Source of the DNA: Hormiphora californensis
Taxonomy: Eukaryota; Ctenophora; Tentaculata; Cydippida; Pleurobrachiidae
Reading direction: 5' to 3'
Assembly (NCBI GenBank): GCA_020137815.1
Contig: CM035351.1
Coordinates: forward strand, 8,458,743-8,522,742
Length of the DNA stretch: 64,000 nucleotides
A program made the translations under genes and the position numbers. The notes beneath the pieces are model-generated. The model saw only the letters and a program-made list of their open reading frames with translations. It ran no database searches and was not told where the DNA came from. Shown here piece after piece: positions 55,324 to 64,000 of the stretch. Numbering within the stretch: position 1 is the first letter of the stretch; every line of letters begins with the position of its first letter.

Positions 55324-58300
55324 ATGCCTGCACTCGGGTGCAAATGTATGAACGTCATCCTGCACATCAGCTCCCTAAAGGCGTGCAGTGAAGATCCTGG
55401 GATGAGTGATGCGATCCTAACTTTGGATGGAATCCAACACCAGCTGGAGTTTTTAGTTGACGAGAGGAGGCCCGCATCTCCCCCAGGGTGGACTGATTAT
55501 GCTTGTAAAGTGAGTAACACAGTCATGATGTTTCACATGAGGATACACTTGTGTAGTGCACATTGTGAATGTGTGTCTGGCACATCAAAACACCCCAACA
55601 GGACGCATTTTTGTTGCACTGCCCGTGTGATGTGTGTAGGGCGCGGTAACTCCCTTCTAGTTGAGGTCGCGCGCGCACGGTCTCACTTTTCATGCGCTGA
55701 TCACCTGTCTCTCTCGACAACCCGGCATGTCTCGCAGGTGCCGCAGGTGTTACAGGGTGTTTCATTGATACCTGTTATTAACAATGTTTTGAGTAGTTTA
55801 ATGGTCGTGGTTATACTTCTCGTCCATTACTACTCAGTTACCTTTCACCCCTGCCATGCCAATACTCTGACCGCGGTTCTCGAAGAAAAGAGAGTAGGGT
55901 CAGGCTCTGACAGTTCCACCCGGCCCTATATTTCCAATTATTTCTAACACCCCCCCCCCCCCCCCCCCCCGAACAGGTGTGTCATGTGACCTGCTACAGA
56001 AAGATCCAACAGAGGGTGCAGGTGTTCCCCTCCCTAACTGACTACACAAACAATCTTTTGGAGATGCAGAATTCCAAGGATTTTGTTAGTGGATTTAACT
56101 TGGTAAGAAGGACATCTCTATCACTGCATCAACTGACATCTGAAACTCACCTTTGGATATTTCCCCTTCTTATTTTCTATAATTTACTCCTATCCAGGTT
56201 GTTCCCGTTACGAGTGTAATTGGAAGTGCGAGTGGGGAATCAGTCGGTAAGCAGGACCTGGGTGAATTAGATAAACTTGCGGGAAATATCAAATCGGACC
56301 TGAAACAGGCATCGCAAGACAGAATCGAAGAGATGATCAGAATTGAGAAGGCTAAGCTTGACAAGTCACTAAAAGAGGTGTGTTTGAATCCCTCAAAAAA
56401 CTAACTAACTTTTGAACCATCCTAGTTTTAAGTTTATCTAAACCCCTTTCCTTTACAATTCGTATTCACCCTGCCACAGATTGACATGGCGGATGCGAGA
56501 TTAAGGGATTGTTTGAGAAGGTATCACAGGAACGCAGCATCTGCAACAGTACCCTCAGAACCGCACAACATGCCAACTCGACACTCTGTGTCCCCTGAAC
56601 ACTGTAGAAAGGTAACATTCGGGGATGCCTCTGCGGATCCACCAGCACCGGACCGTAGGGAGAAGAGGCGGCCCAGTCCCCAGGAAGCAGAGGACTTCTT
56701 CCAATTTGACTATGGTAAGTTGTTGCATGGCTAGACTGTGTTTCGGGCGCCCTGTCCCCTTCCTCTACAAATTTAAAGCGAGGGTTAGAACATAACAAGT
56801 AGGGTAGGAGGGGGTAATTCGGGTCACCTTTTTGATTAAAGTGGTATTCCCTTGGTTGTGGCAGAATGTCTGCACATAAAATCTATTCAATTTATCCAAT
56901 GTGACACTTGTTAAGATATTTGGACTGTTGAAGTTTTCAAATCCAACCTTTTTCACACATAAAAAAGCCCACGAAATCGTTAGTTTGCGTATTGTTGGTA
57001 ATTCGGGTCAGTGGCTAAATCGGGCCACACGCGTATTCAGCCAATCACAGCCCTCGCAAACAAGCACGTGACCAAATGACCCGAATTACCAACACAGCGT
57101 GTTGCCGCTGAAATCATGCGGTTAATTCGGGTCACGTGTTTGTAATTCGGGCCAGCTGTTGGTTGGCTGATGGTTGGCTGTTGGTTGGCTGTCAGAGCGT
57201 GTGTATCTAATCATTCCTTATACGGAAGGCACGTGCTACCCATATACGACTTGAGAGGGGCTGTTACTAAGACAACACTGCATATTTGCAGTGCTGTGTG
57301 TACATTTGCTTTGTAGATTTCGTTGTTCTAGAACTGCTGCTCTAGAGGCCCCTAGAGGCCCCTAAAGGCCCCCTAGAGGACCCTAGAGGCCCCTAGAGGA
57401 CCCTAGAGGCCCCCTAGAGGCCCCTAGAGGCCCCCTAGAGGCCCCCTAGAGGCCCCCTAGAGGCCCCTAGAGGCCCCCTAGAGACCCCTTGAGACCCCTT
57501 AAGGCCCCCTAGAGGCCCCTAGGGCCCCTAGAGGCCCCCTAGAGGCCCCCAGAGGCCCCCTAGAGGCCCCCAGAGGCCCCCTAGAGGCCCCTAGAGGCCC
57601 CTAGAGACCCCTTGAGACCCCTAAAGGCCCCTTAAGGCCCCTAGAAGCCCCTAGAGGACCCTAGAGGCCCCCTAGAGGCCCCCTAGAGGCCCCCTTGAGA
57701 CCCCTAAAGGCCCCTTAAGGCCCCCTAGAGGCCCCTAGAGGCCCCCTAGAGGCCCCCAGAGGCCCCCTAGAGGCCCCCTAGAGGCCCCTAGAGGCCCCCT
57801 TAAGGCCCCCTAGAGGCCCCTAGAAGCCCCTAGAGGACCCTGGAGGCCCCTAGAGGCCCCAAGAGGCCCCTAAAGGCCCCCAGAGGCCCAAATCGAGAAG
57901 AAAACATAAAATATGGGGCCAGAAATCACTCAAACTTGCTGATTTATCGCAACAATAAGGTGACCCGAATTAGCCGCTTTGCCTGTGACCCGAATTACAA
58001 ACATGACCCGAATAAGACACACTGTTTTATGACGTCATTTTGGTAAATCAATAATGACGTAATTCCTTCAAAAACTTAGCCAATAAGTGCTGAATTATCC
58101 CATTGGATAAAATCATATGTTTTCTTCTCGAAAAAATTCCGCAAATTCACGGGAATACCAATTGAATCCAAAATCGGGAAATGAACGATATTCCGTATTT
58201 CAAATTTTCCCGCCAAATCTTGTTACATTAGAATGGCCCGAATTACAAACAAGTGACCCGAATTACCAACTGACCCGAATTACCCCCTCCTACCCTAAGT

Positions 58301-59105
58301 TGGCGATGTATCTACAATCTACATTCGAAATGTAATATCCCAATTATTTGAGTGGTAGGGTTACCTTATATGTATTTGCTTCCAACCAGGGCGAGAGGAA
58401 GACAGTATATTTGATGCTTTTGGCCACAACCCAGAGCCACCCGTCGACTATACTTCCTCTACGGATGATAGCGAAGAGGATTCCTCAGGGTGTGAAGCCG
58501 ACATGGCAGATATTGTGAGTATCACATCCCGCCCTCACCCCCAAGGGTGGATCCATTTGGCTCCTTTCCCTGAGTGCTGAGAAGTTCCTTCCTTTCGGCG
58601 CCACGGATTTGCTCCTCGCTTCATCACCACCTTACACAACACGAAGTGGTCCCCTTTCAGATAAAACGATATGTTTGAACAAACCTCTCTCTTACAGGAG
58701 GCTGGAAGGTCGGTTCCTGTGTACGGGGGAATAGGACTAAAACAGGGGGGAGATGCTCCGAGAAAAAGAGCTGGAAGTGTCAAGGTAGTCGACCTATTAT
58801 TAACCAGTTTTGGATCGGTTTCTCAAAAACGTGATATCTGAACCCTGGCAGAGTCTGTCAGGCCAATGCTCTAATCACAGTTCTCTCTCGAAAGAAATGA
58901 GGGTCAGGTCAATTAATGCTCTGACTGGGCAGAGTGACAGTATAATTCAATTCCATCACTATAACTCCCCTCCCTGCAGGTTGATGATATAGCTCACAGT
59001 ATGAAGCTGATAAGTGCTCAACTCGATGAAGGGGCTGATGATATTCCACGACCCCGGGTTATGCAATCACGAAGTTACAATCCATCATCCCTTTACGGCC
59101 GATGA
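55324..59105 (+). CDS. PRAS40 (AKT1S1/Lobe)-like protein, 7 exons
   Basis: Exons 55324-55509, 55977-56102, 56198-56377, 56480-56714, 58390-58514, 58698-58784 and 58980-59105 join in phase, all with GT-AG ends, giving 354 residues. The C-terminal third matches the PRAS40 pattern: an acidic Ser-rich segment (VDYTSSTDDSEEDSS), then RSVPVYGGIGLK, then DDIAHSMKLI and a final IPRPRVMQSRSYN. These align in order with the family's SVPVWGF, DRIAASMR and LPRPR blocks. PRAS40 is an Akt substrate and Raptor-binding inhibitor of TORC1. The N-terminal about 100 residues carry cysteine pairs (GCKCMN, YACKVCHVTC) that could bind zinc; this region is absent from the vertebrate protein. A coiled or charged helix (DRIEEMIRIEKAKLDKSLKE) precedes the conserved part. 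I see no clear FVMDE-type TOS motif; the nearest is IFDAFG. Family assignment is by motif order and remains moderate. Confidence 0.6.
55847..55920. repeat. hairpin-repeat copy in PRAS40-like intron 1
   Basis: CATGCCAATACTCTGACCGC followed by a gttctcg-type centre and a gggtcaggctctgaca end: a diverged copy of the GGCCAATGCTCTGAC family seen at 24.9 kb. A poly-C run (55950-55970) follows, just before the exon 2 acceptor. Confidence 0.55.
56801..58296. mobile_element. 1.5-kb TIR transposon in PRAS40-like intron 4
   Basis: The 26-bp ends are exact inverted repeats: AGGGTAGGAGGGGGTAATTC at 56801 continues to GGGTCA at 56826 and mirrors at 58271-58296. AAGT flanks both sides (56797-56800 and 58297-58300), a plausible 4-bp target duplication. 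The TIR core TGACCCGAATTAC recurs about ten times inside (e.g. 57076, 57960, 57988, 58252, 58266 and reverse copies near 56816, 56999, 57122). The centre is a CTAGAGGCCCC minisatellite. There is no transposase ORF, so the element is non-autonomous. The intron still splices in phase around it. Confidence 0.8.
57341..57890. repeat. CTAGAGGCCCC minisatellite
   Basis: About 45-50 imperfect units of 10-12 bp, variants of ctagaggcccc, ccagaggcccc and cttaaggcccc, in tandem over 550 bp. Each unit is nearly self-complementary around CTAG/GGCC. It forms the core of the TIR transposon. Confidence 0.92.
58857..58935. repeat. hairpin-repeat copy in PRAS40-like intron 6
   Basis: GTCAGGCCAATGCTCTAATC, a cagttctctctcg centre, then gggtcaggtcaattaatgctctgac: another member of the GGCCAATGCTCTGAC family, ending about 45 nt before exon 7. 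Confidence 0.65.
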
Positions 59106-59219
59106 TACAGAGCTCTTTTAATGGGTGTCAGTTGGGATCGTCCCAGGGACTGGGTCCCAGCATAGCGACATGATCGGGCTGACAATATATGTGTGCATGG
59201 GAACACTTTTATTGAGTGG

Positions 59220-59225
59220 AATAAA
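59220..59225 (+). promoter_or_regulatory. polyadenylation signal AATAAA for the PRAS40-like gene
   Basis: AATAAA lies 115 nt after the stop codon at 59103-59105, in the sense orientation. Confidence 0.55.
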
Positions 59226-59603
59226 CTGAGTTTCATAAAGACTGCAATTACAGAAAACAGACTGTTATTAACCACGTGTGACTTTGGTAACCCACTACAC
59301 GAGAGAAATGTTGGCAACTTATCCCTCTTCTTGATGTTATATAATAACCCTGGGGAGCTTTTAGCAGAGTCTCTTGCTCTCCCTCAAAGATAATATAATG
59401 TGGCCCCTTTTTTAGTATTATTTAGTGTTAACAACATCCTTTTTTAAACCCACAATCCAATTAATTGTACTCTCTTTCTTTCCAGCTCCCACCCTCTCAA
59501 TTACAAAACCTTACCTATCACTATATCTCGTGAACGGGTCGCGAGCCTTCTTTTGAGCACTGTGCACATATTAACCCTTAACCTCCTATCTTCACAGTTA
59601 GCC

Positions 59604-60682
59604 ATGTTTCTAAAGACGCTAACAATCGGTGGAACGGTGGCGTGTTCAGTTCTACTGGGACACTATAACTCCAACTGTAAAGATGCTAACAAGACGGACC
59701 ACCCTGCCCGTATTCAGTTCCCAACACGGTCCTGGGATTCCAATTGGGATTGTATGAAGCCGGACAAAGAAGCCCTGGAGAACTTGACTGATGAGGTACG
59801 TGCTCCTTCTCCCCACACACACTCCCGTCTCCCCTTCCCTGGTACTGGGTACATTATGACCTTCCCTCCCCGGTACATGTGTGAAGAGAGTCTTCTGAAA
59901 AGAGTGGCTGACAAGAGAAGAGTATTCTCTCGTCCACCACTCCATCACACGTTTAGTTAGTTAGGACATGGGGTTATACTCGTTGAGACTTGAGAGGCGA
60001 CCTGATTTGAGTGGTCTCTCAGTAAGTATCCATGACTTGCAAACCAGATAAACCTGCATAATATTTTTGCATTAGTAATCTGATTTCGAGTAATCGTTAT
60101 TCATATATTTCGTGCCGGTTTTACCGGTTTTTATTGCTTTGATCTACCTGTAGCCGAATTTTAGGGGGCGATAAAATCACAGCTGATTTTTATTTATCCT
60201 GCAGGAAAAAGAAGGAAAGATAACGAAAGCAGTGCGGCATCTTTACCTAGTGAGACACGGACAATATGAGATGAAAGATGATCCTAAAGACAAGATTCTC
60301 ACAGGTAAGCAAGAGAAGCACACTCTTATTATACTACGCAGGTGAGACGGAAGCTGGGATCCCGAGTTAAATTCGAGGCAATCTTGTGTCATTGGAGGGC
60401 CTAATATTGTCGCCGCCTAGACCTAGTCTTATCTCCTCTCTTTAATTTGTTAAGAGGACTCTTATCAAATTATAGGTTTAGGAAATGATATACTACTGCC
60501 GAGTAGGTTTATGGGCTCAAAGTTCAAAGAAAGGTAACATTCAGACAGGAAATACTCGTTTTTTTTGGAGAATGCCTTCTTTTCCATAACAAACCTGCAA
60601 ACATCTCGAGATTATCTTCTAGGATATTTCTAGGATAATCCGAGATGCCGCCTCCCTAACTTAATGAATCATTTATTTGTAG

Positions 60683-60764
<82 letters not shown>

Positions 60765-61602
60765 GGGGGGGGGTGCAGCCCAAAAAAAACCAACCATACC
60801 CTGGATTTTCAAAATTGTTGATTTTTTTTGGTCGTTTTTGATTTTTTTTGCCTTGTTTGAACAAAACAAATTTTTTTTGATCTTTTTTGATTTTTTTTGA
60901 TTATTTTTGATTTTTTTTGATATTTTTTGATTTTTTTGATCTTTTTTGACTTTTTTTGACTTTTTTTGATCGTTTTTGATTTTTTTGAATTTTTTTGATC
61001 GTTTTTGATTTTATTTGATCGTTTTTGATTTTTTGAACTTTTTTGTTCAACATTAAACATTTAAAAAAATCAAAAACGATCAAAAAAAATCAAAAAAAAT
61101 CAAAAACGATCAAAAAAGTTCAAAAAAAAATTAAATAAAAATAAAAAAAATCAAAAACGATCAAAAACGATCAAAAAAAATCAAAAACGACCAAAAAAAT
61201 CAAAAACGACCAAAAAAAATCAAAGAATTTTCAATCAAAAACGACCAAAAAAAACCAACCATACCCTTGATTTCGGAAAAAGTTTGAATTTTTTTGGGGC
61301 TGCACCCCCCCCCCCAGAAAGAGAGAGAGAGAGAGCACAGTCGAACAGATTATTGGCGGGGAGCCGGAAGGGGACAATGTTTGTTTAATATAACTTTCTG
61401 AAATAAACATGATAGGTTTATTATAATGCAAATCCCCCCAAATACCCTCCTCTCCTCTTAGAGCTGGGACGTGAGCAAGCTGGAATAACGGGGGAGAGGC
61501 TGAAGGCACTGTTAGGGGACAAGGTGACTAGTTTCGACATTAGTACCGCAGTGAGGGCTACAGAAACTGGCAACATCATCCTCAAGCACTTTGATACCGA
61601 AG
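59604..61602 (+). CDS. PGAM5: PGAM5-like mitochondrial Ser/Thr phosphatase, N-terminal exons only
   Basis: Three exons join in phase: 59604-59795, 60205-60304 and 61462-61602. The protein opens with a short hydrophobic anchor (MFLKTLTIGGTVACSVLLG), as in PGAM5, which is tethered in the mitochondrial membrane. TRSWDSNWDC matches the family's WDxNWD motif, which supports its multimerisation. Next come VRHLYLVRHGQYE with the catalytic RHG histidine and LGREQAGITGERLKALLG, then TAVRATETGNII. The reading stops at a good donor after about residue 144. The second half of the phosphoglycerate-mutase fold, with the second catalytic histidine, is not found in the 1.6 kb before the SLC6 gene. The gene is either truncated, misassembled, or has a far exon that I missed. 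ATG 59604 is preceded by an acceptor-like ttcacag, so a 5' untranslated exon is possible. Confidence 0.8.
60689..60760. repeat. (GA)n array in PGAM5-like intron 2
   Basis: A 72-bp pure GA run at the left edge of the fold-back minisatellite; a shorter GA run (about 61318-61336) borders the right edge. Confidence 0.95.
60764..61316. repeat. fold-back minisatellite: TTTTTTGATC then GATCAAAAA arrays
   Basis: The ends read GGGGGTGCAGCCC and GGGCTGCACCCCC. Inside each is an ACCAACCATACC-containing segment, in inverted orientation. The left half is a tandem series of 10-12-bp TTTTTTTGATY units and the right half the complementary RATCAAAAAA/ACGATC units, meeting near 61055. The whole could fold into a long AT-rich hairpin. 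Confidence 0.85.
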
Positions 61603-61624
61603 GTATGTATATATATATACTGTA

Positions 61625-61881
61625 TTAAGCCAAAAACTAATTGGAATTAGTTGGCGGGAAAGGTGGCCCACTTACACCTTTTGCTGCTACCGGGTACCAC
61701 GAACTGTCATTCTCTTCACGTCACGTCGGTATCTCAATCTCGATCTCTCTCACCCTTTCTCTTTCTCTATTTCACTCACCTCTTATATCCCTGATACATT
61801 TTAAAATAAAACCCGGCATCAGGCAAAGGTGTAAGTGGGCCACCTTTCCCGCCAACTAATTCCAATTAGTTTTTGGCTTAA
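61625..61881. mobile_element. 257-bp fold-back element, 57-bp arms, TTAA termini
   Basis: Positions 61625-61681 are the reverse complement of 61825-61881. The arms start TTAAGCCAAAAACTAATTGG, and weaker pairing continues inward (accggg with cccggc). Like the 1.3-kb palindrome at 25426 it begins and ends with TTAA. It begins 22 bp after the last visible PGAM5-like exon. Confidence 0.85.
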
Positions 61882-63144
61882 TTTAGGTCCCTTTTTGGTT
61901 TCTAATGTCAGTATGACATTATTTCATGATGTAAAATTGTCAAAATGATGTGTTATGTGAGAAACGAGACGAATTTCTGTGAAAATCGTAATTTTGACGT
62001 CATTATGACGTCATCTGACGTAATTAGTGACGTCGTAACGACGTAATTGGATCACAATATATTTTGAATGAATACCCTGAAGGAGCTTGTAAAGTATCAT
62101 TGACCACAGTGGTCAGGAAAGGGAGTTTTTGCTCGAAAAACGTTCATTTTACTGAATTTTTCGTCAAATTTTTGACTTCCGACGCAATTTAAGGGCTCAA
62201 AATGATGAGCTACGAAAATTCGCAATATAGTAACTGAAAGTTCAGACAATTTGCCGGTAACTATTCTTCGTCAAATCAGAAATCGGAACACGTCTTCAGG
62301 GTGCTAGAGGCGTTTGAAAAAAGTTAGTCGATCTCGCGCAATGACGTCACTCGTGACGTCATTGCGCGCGTTATAAGTAAGATTGAGAGTTGCCACCCAA
62401 ATGGGTACATGCACGAGACAATTATCTGTCGAATGCCGCTTGGTTTAAGGTCGTACGATGTCTGGTTCGTCTCAAACTGGGACCAAACGGAAGGTAATAA
62501 AGCGTCTATACATCTATCTATCTATCAACCTAGTTATCCCCACACTGAATTTTCTGTTTTGGGGGTGGTGTTATAACTTTTGAACAAAATGAGCTAGCCA
62601 CTTGAAATTTTTACCATCGATAGATGTCTACAAGAAGCTTCTGAGTACAAAATTTCAGCTTCCTAGCTCATCCGGTTCCGGAGTTATGGCGTGTCAAAAA
62701 GTGCCAAAATGGGCTAAAAGTATGAAATAACTATATATACGCTGTGAGCAAGCGGGCCGTTTTTTGGGGGAATTTTTTTCGGGGGGTTGGATGGGGCCAC
62801 CTTTGCGCTTGCCAGCGCAGTGATCCATGGAAACCATAGTAACCATGGCCATGACAACCATTATAATAACCGTGGCAACCATATTAACCATGGAAACCAT
62901 CGTTTTGGGAGAAAGATTGACGGGATGCCATAACCAACGTGTTTGCACTTCCCCAACTTAAAACATTTGTTTATCTTAGTCTTCTCTACCTGTGCCCGAT
63001 AGGTGAAGGGGTTCCGACGACCGACAGTATTTGACAAATATCAAAACACGCGATCTGTTTTTGGTGAACTGGTTGTAAAATAAAATATTGGTATCCAGCA
63101 CAGGCACACACAAAAATAATAAACTCTTCCCAATATGTCAGTCT
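61882..63144. other. spacer between PGAM5-like and SLC6 genes, with CRE-like sites
   Basis: Four perfect TGACGTCA octamers (61995, 62006, 62342, 62354) and several TGACGT half-sites occur. A 16-bp-arm palindrome (62335-62350 with 62353-62368) is built on two of them. A short ATG-led exon-like stretch (62458-62493, MSGSSQTGTKRK then GTAATA) follows but has no identified partner. The missing PGAM5 C-terminus was sought here and not found. Confidence 0.5.
62823..62905. repeat. CCATGG/CAACCAT degenerate tandem repeat
   Basis: Repeated ccatggaaaccatagtaacc-type units of about 9-18 bp, giving artificial Met-Val-rich frames on the minus strand. Confidence 0.7.
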
Positions 63145-63150
63145 TTTATT
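63145..63150 (-). promoter_or_regulatory. polyadenylation signal for the SLC6 gene
   Basis: TTTATT on the plus strand is AATAAA in the SLC6 sense, 97 nt past its stop codon. Confidence 0.6.
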
Positions 63151-63246
63151 GAACCACATCTCTCTTTCTCTCGTTTCCCTCTCTCTCCCCCTTTCTAGTT
63201 CTCCTTCACACTAACACACACTGGAAGATGTAATATCAACTGTCCC

Positions 63247-64000
63247 CTATCTCCTCTGCATCCAAAAGTGGTAAGCCGCACAGATTGGCATCGGAAGAAC
63301 GGGGAACATCACCAGGAAAGCCCCAACTGCCTGACCCCATCCCGGATAAGCTACATCCTCTGTCCACGTCTCGTTCCCTGGTATACCTGGTGTATTTGGG
63401 TCCTCGACACACCCCACATAGGCGGTGTAACCCGCAGGAGAGAGGCACTGCTTCACAATGCTAGCCAGGAGAATTACTGAGATCAGGATGGGGGAGATAT
63501 ATTTCCAGCACAACTGCCAGTAGATATGAGGCTTAGATCCCGTCATGTACTCTATATCATCGTTAAACCTCTCCAGTCCGTAGATCCATGACACCGCCAG
63601 GCACTGTGCAATACCGATAAACAGCAGGGGGATTGCAACGGAGAATGTATCGTATATGCTGAACACGTAGAGACCACCTTGGGTGCACATGGGGAGGCCA
63701 AGGACACACAAAATACAGCAGACAATGAGACAGAGAAGTTCCTTCCTGATCTTTTTGAAGATCTTGTAATCCTGGAGAGGGCCAATACACGCCTCGATCG
63801 TTCCAAACTCAGAGTCCACAGCAAGGAGAACCATCATGAAAAAGAAGGCAGCAGCCCATAGTTGGGGTAGTTTCATCTCTGCAACGGCGGTTGTGTACGC
63901 GATGAATGCCAGACCAGGTCCACTCTGAACATCCTCAACTGCGATCCCAATAGTCTCCTCTCGGAATCCTAGCACGGAGTAAACCACCACCCCCGCAAAC
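63247..64000 (-). CDS. SLC6-family sodium/chloride-dependent transporter, C-terminal part (partial)
   Basis: The frame is open through the window edge, giving about 250 C-terminal residues. It opens with FAGVVVYSVLGF, continues with GPGLAFIAYTTAV and LPQLWAAAFFFMMVLLAVDS, then EFGTIEACIG, and ends with several more hydrophobic helices (LLCLIVCCILCVLGLP, VAIPLLFIGIAQCLAVSWIYG, YISPILISVILLASI, AVGAFLVMFPVLPMPICA). This corresponds to about TM7 to TM12 of the twelve-helix neurotransmitter/amino-acid symporter fold. The tail after TM12 is very short (YHFWMQRR). Substrate-determining TM1, TM3 and TM6 lie outside the window, so the substrate cannot be told. No intron interrupts this part. Confidence 0.93.
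   Translation of the reverse strand, partial: FAGVVVYSVLGFREETIGIAVEDVQSGPGLAFIAYTTAVAEMKLPQLWAAAFFFMMVLLAVDSEFGTIEACIGPLQDYKIFKKIRKELLCLIVCCILCVLGLPMCTQGGLYVFSIYDTFSVAIPLLFIGIAQCLAVSWIYGLERFNDDIEYMTGSKPHIYWQLCWKYISPILISVILLASIVKQCLSPAGYTAYVGCVEDPNTPGIPGNETWTEDVAYPGWGQAVGAFLVMFPVLPMPICAAYHFWMQRR

Noticed and set aside
55510-55947. Continuation of the first PRAS40-like exon as a 207-codon ORF
   Set aside because: A consensus donor at 55510 and an in-phase acceptor at 55976 give a better protein; the read-through crosses a repeat copy.
57341-57890. CTAGAGGCCCC array considered as CRISPR
   Set aside because: Units are contiguous and variable, with no unique spacers, in an animal intron.
62458-62493. 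Possible first exon MSGSSQTGTKRK
   Set aside because: Very short, with no downstream partner found; kept only as a note with the CRE cluster.

Overview
The window is animal (metazoan) nuclear DNA. Genes are split by GT-AG introns, and it carries a transmembrane semaphorin, an SLC6 transporter, a SAM-domain kinesin-13 and two decayed non-LTR retrotransposons. The very high density of (GA)n/(CT)n arrays and fold-back elements, several intronless housekeeping genes and an unusual semaphorin architecture suggest an invertebrate, possibly a non-bilaterian such as a sponge. The lineage is inference and I hold it loosely.

Layout. 1-5.0 kb: microsatellite-rich DNA, an unrecognised short ORF and a broken minus-strand endonuclease/reverse-transcriptase element. 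5.8-13.0 kb: three compact, apparently intronless minus-strand genes, acylglycerol kinase (AGK), WDR6 and dynactin p62 (DCTN4). 13.0-13.8 kb: a divergent promoter region holding a perfect 72-bp-arm palindrome. 13.8-22.6 kb: plus-strand KIF24-like kinesin, 15 exons that I could join in frame. 22.7-26.8 kb: a nest of small inverted-repeat elements, including a short element with an 8-bp target duplication and a 1.3-kb near-perfect palindrome bounded by TTAA. 27.25-47.6 kb: minus-strand semaphorin, 20 exons, 907 codons, with introns full of GA/CT arrays and two blocks of homopolymer-inflated sequence that look like assembly error. 49.1-54.5 kb: an orphan exon-like ORF, a second 5'-truncated retrotransposon and a compound palindrome. 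55.3-59.1 kb: plus-strand PRAS40 (AKT1S1/Lobe)-like gene with a 1.5-kb inverted-repeat transposon in one intron. 59.6-61.6 kb: first exons of a PGAM5-like mitochondrial phosphatase whose remaining exons are not visible. 63.2-64.0 kb: 3' end of a minus-strand SLC6 transporter that runs off the window.

The genes do not form one pathway. AGK and PGAM5 act at mitochondria, DCTN4 and the kinesin act on microtubules, the PRAS40-like protein would belong to Akt/TORC1 signalling, and semaphorin and SLC6 are membrane proteins. What unites the window is the repeat content: fold-back or terminal-inverted-repeat elements, most of them non-autonomous, sit in nearly every intergenic space and in several introns. 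Single-base frame breaks in DCTN4 and WDR6, together with the homopolymer blocks, suggest incomplete long-read polishing.
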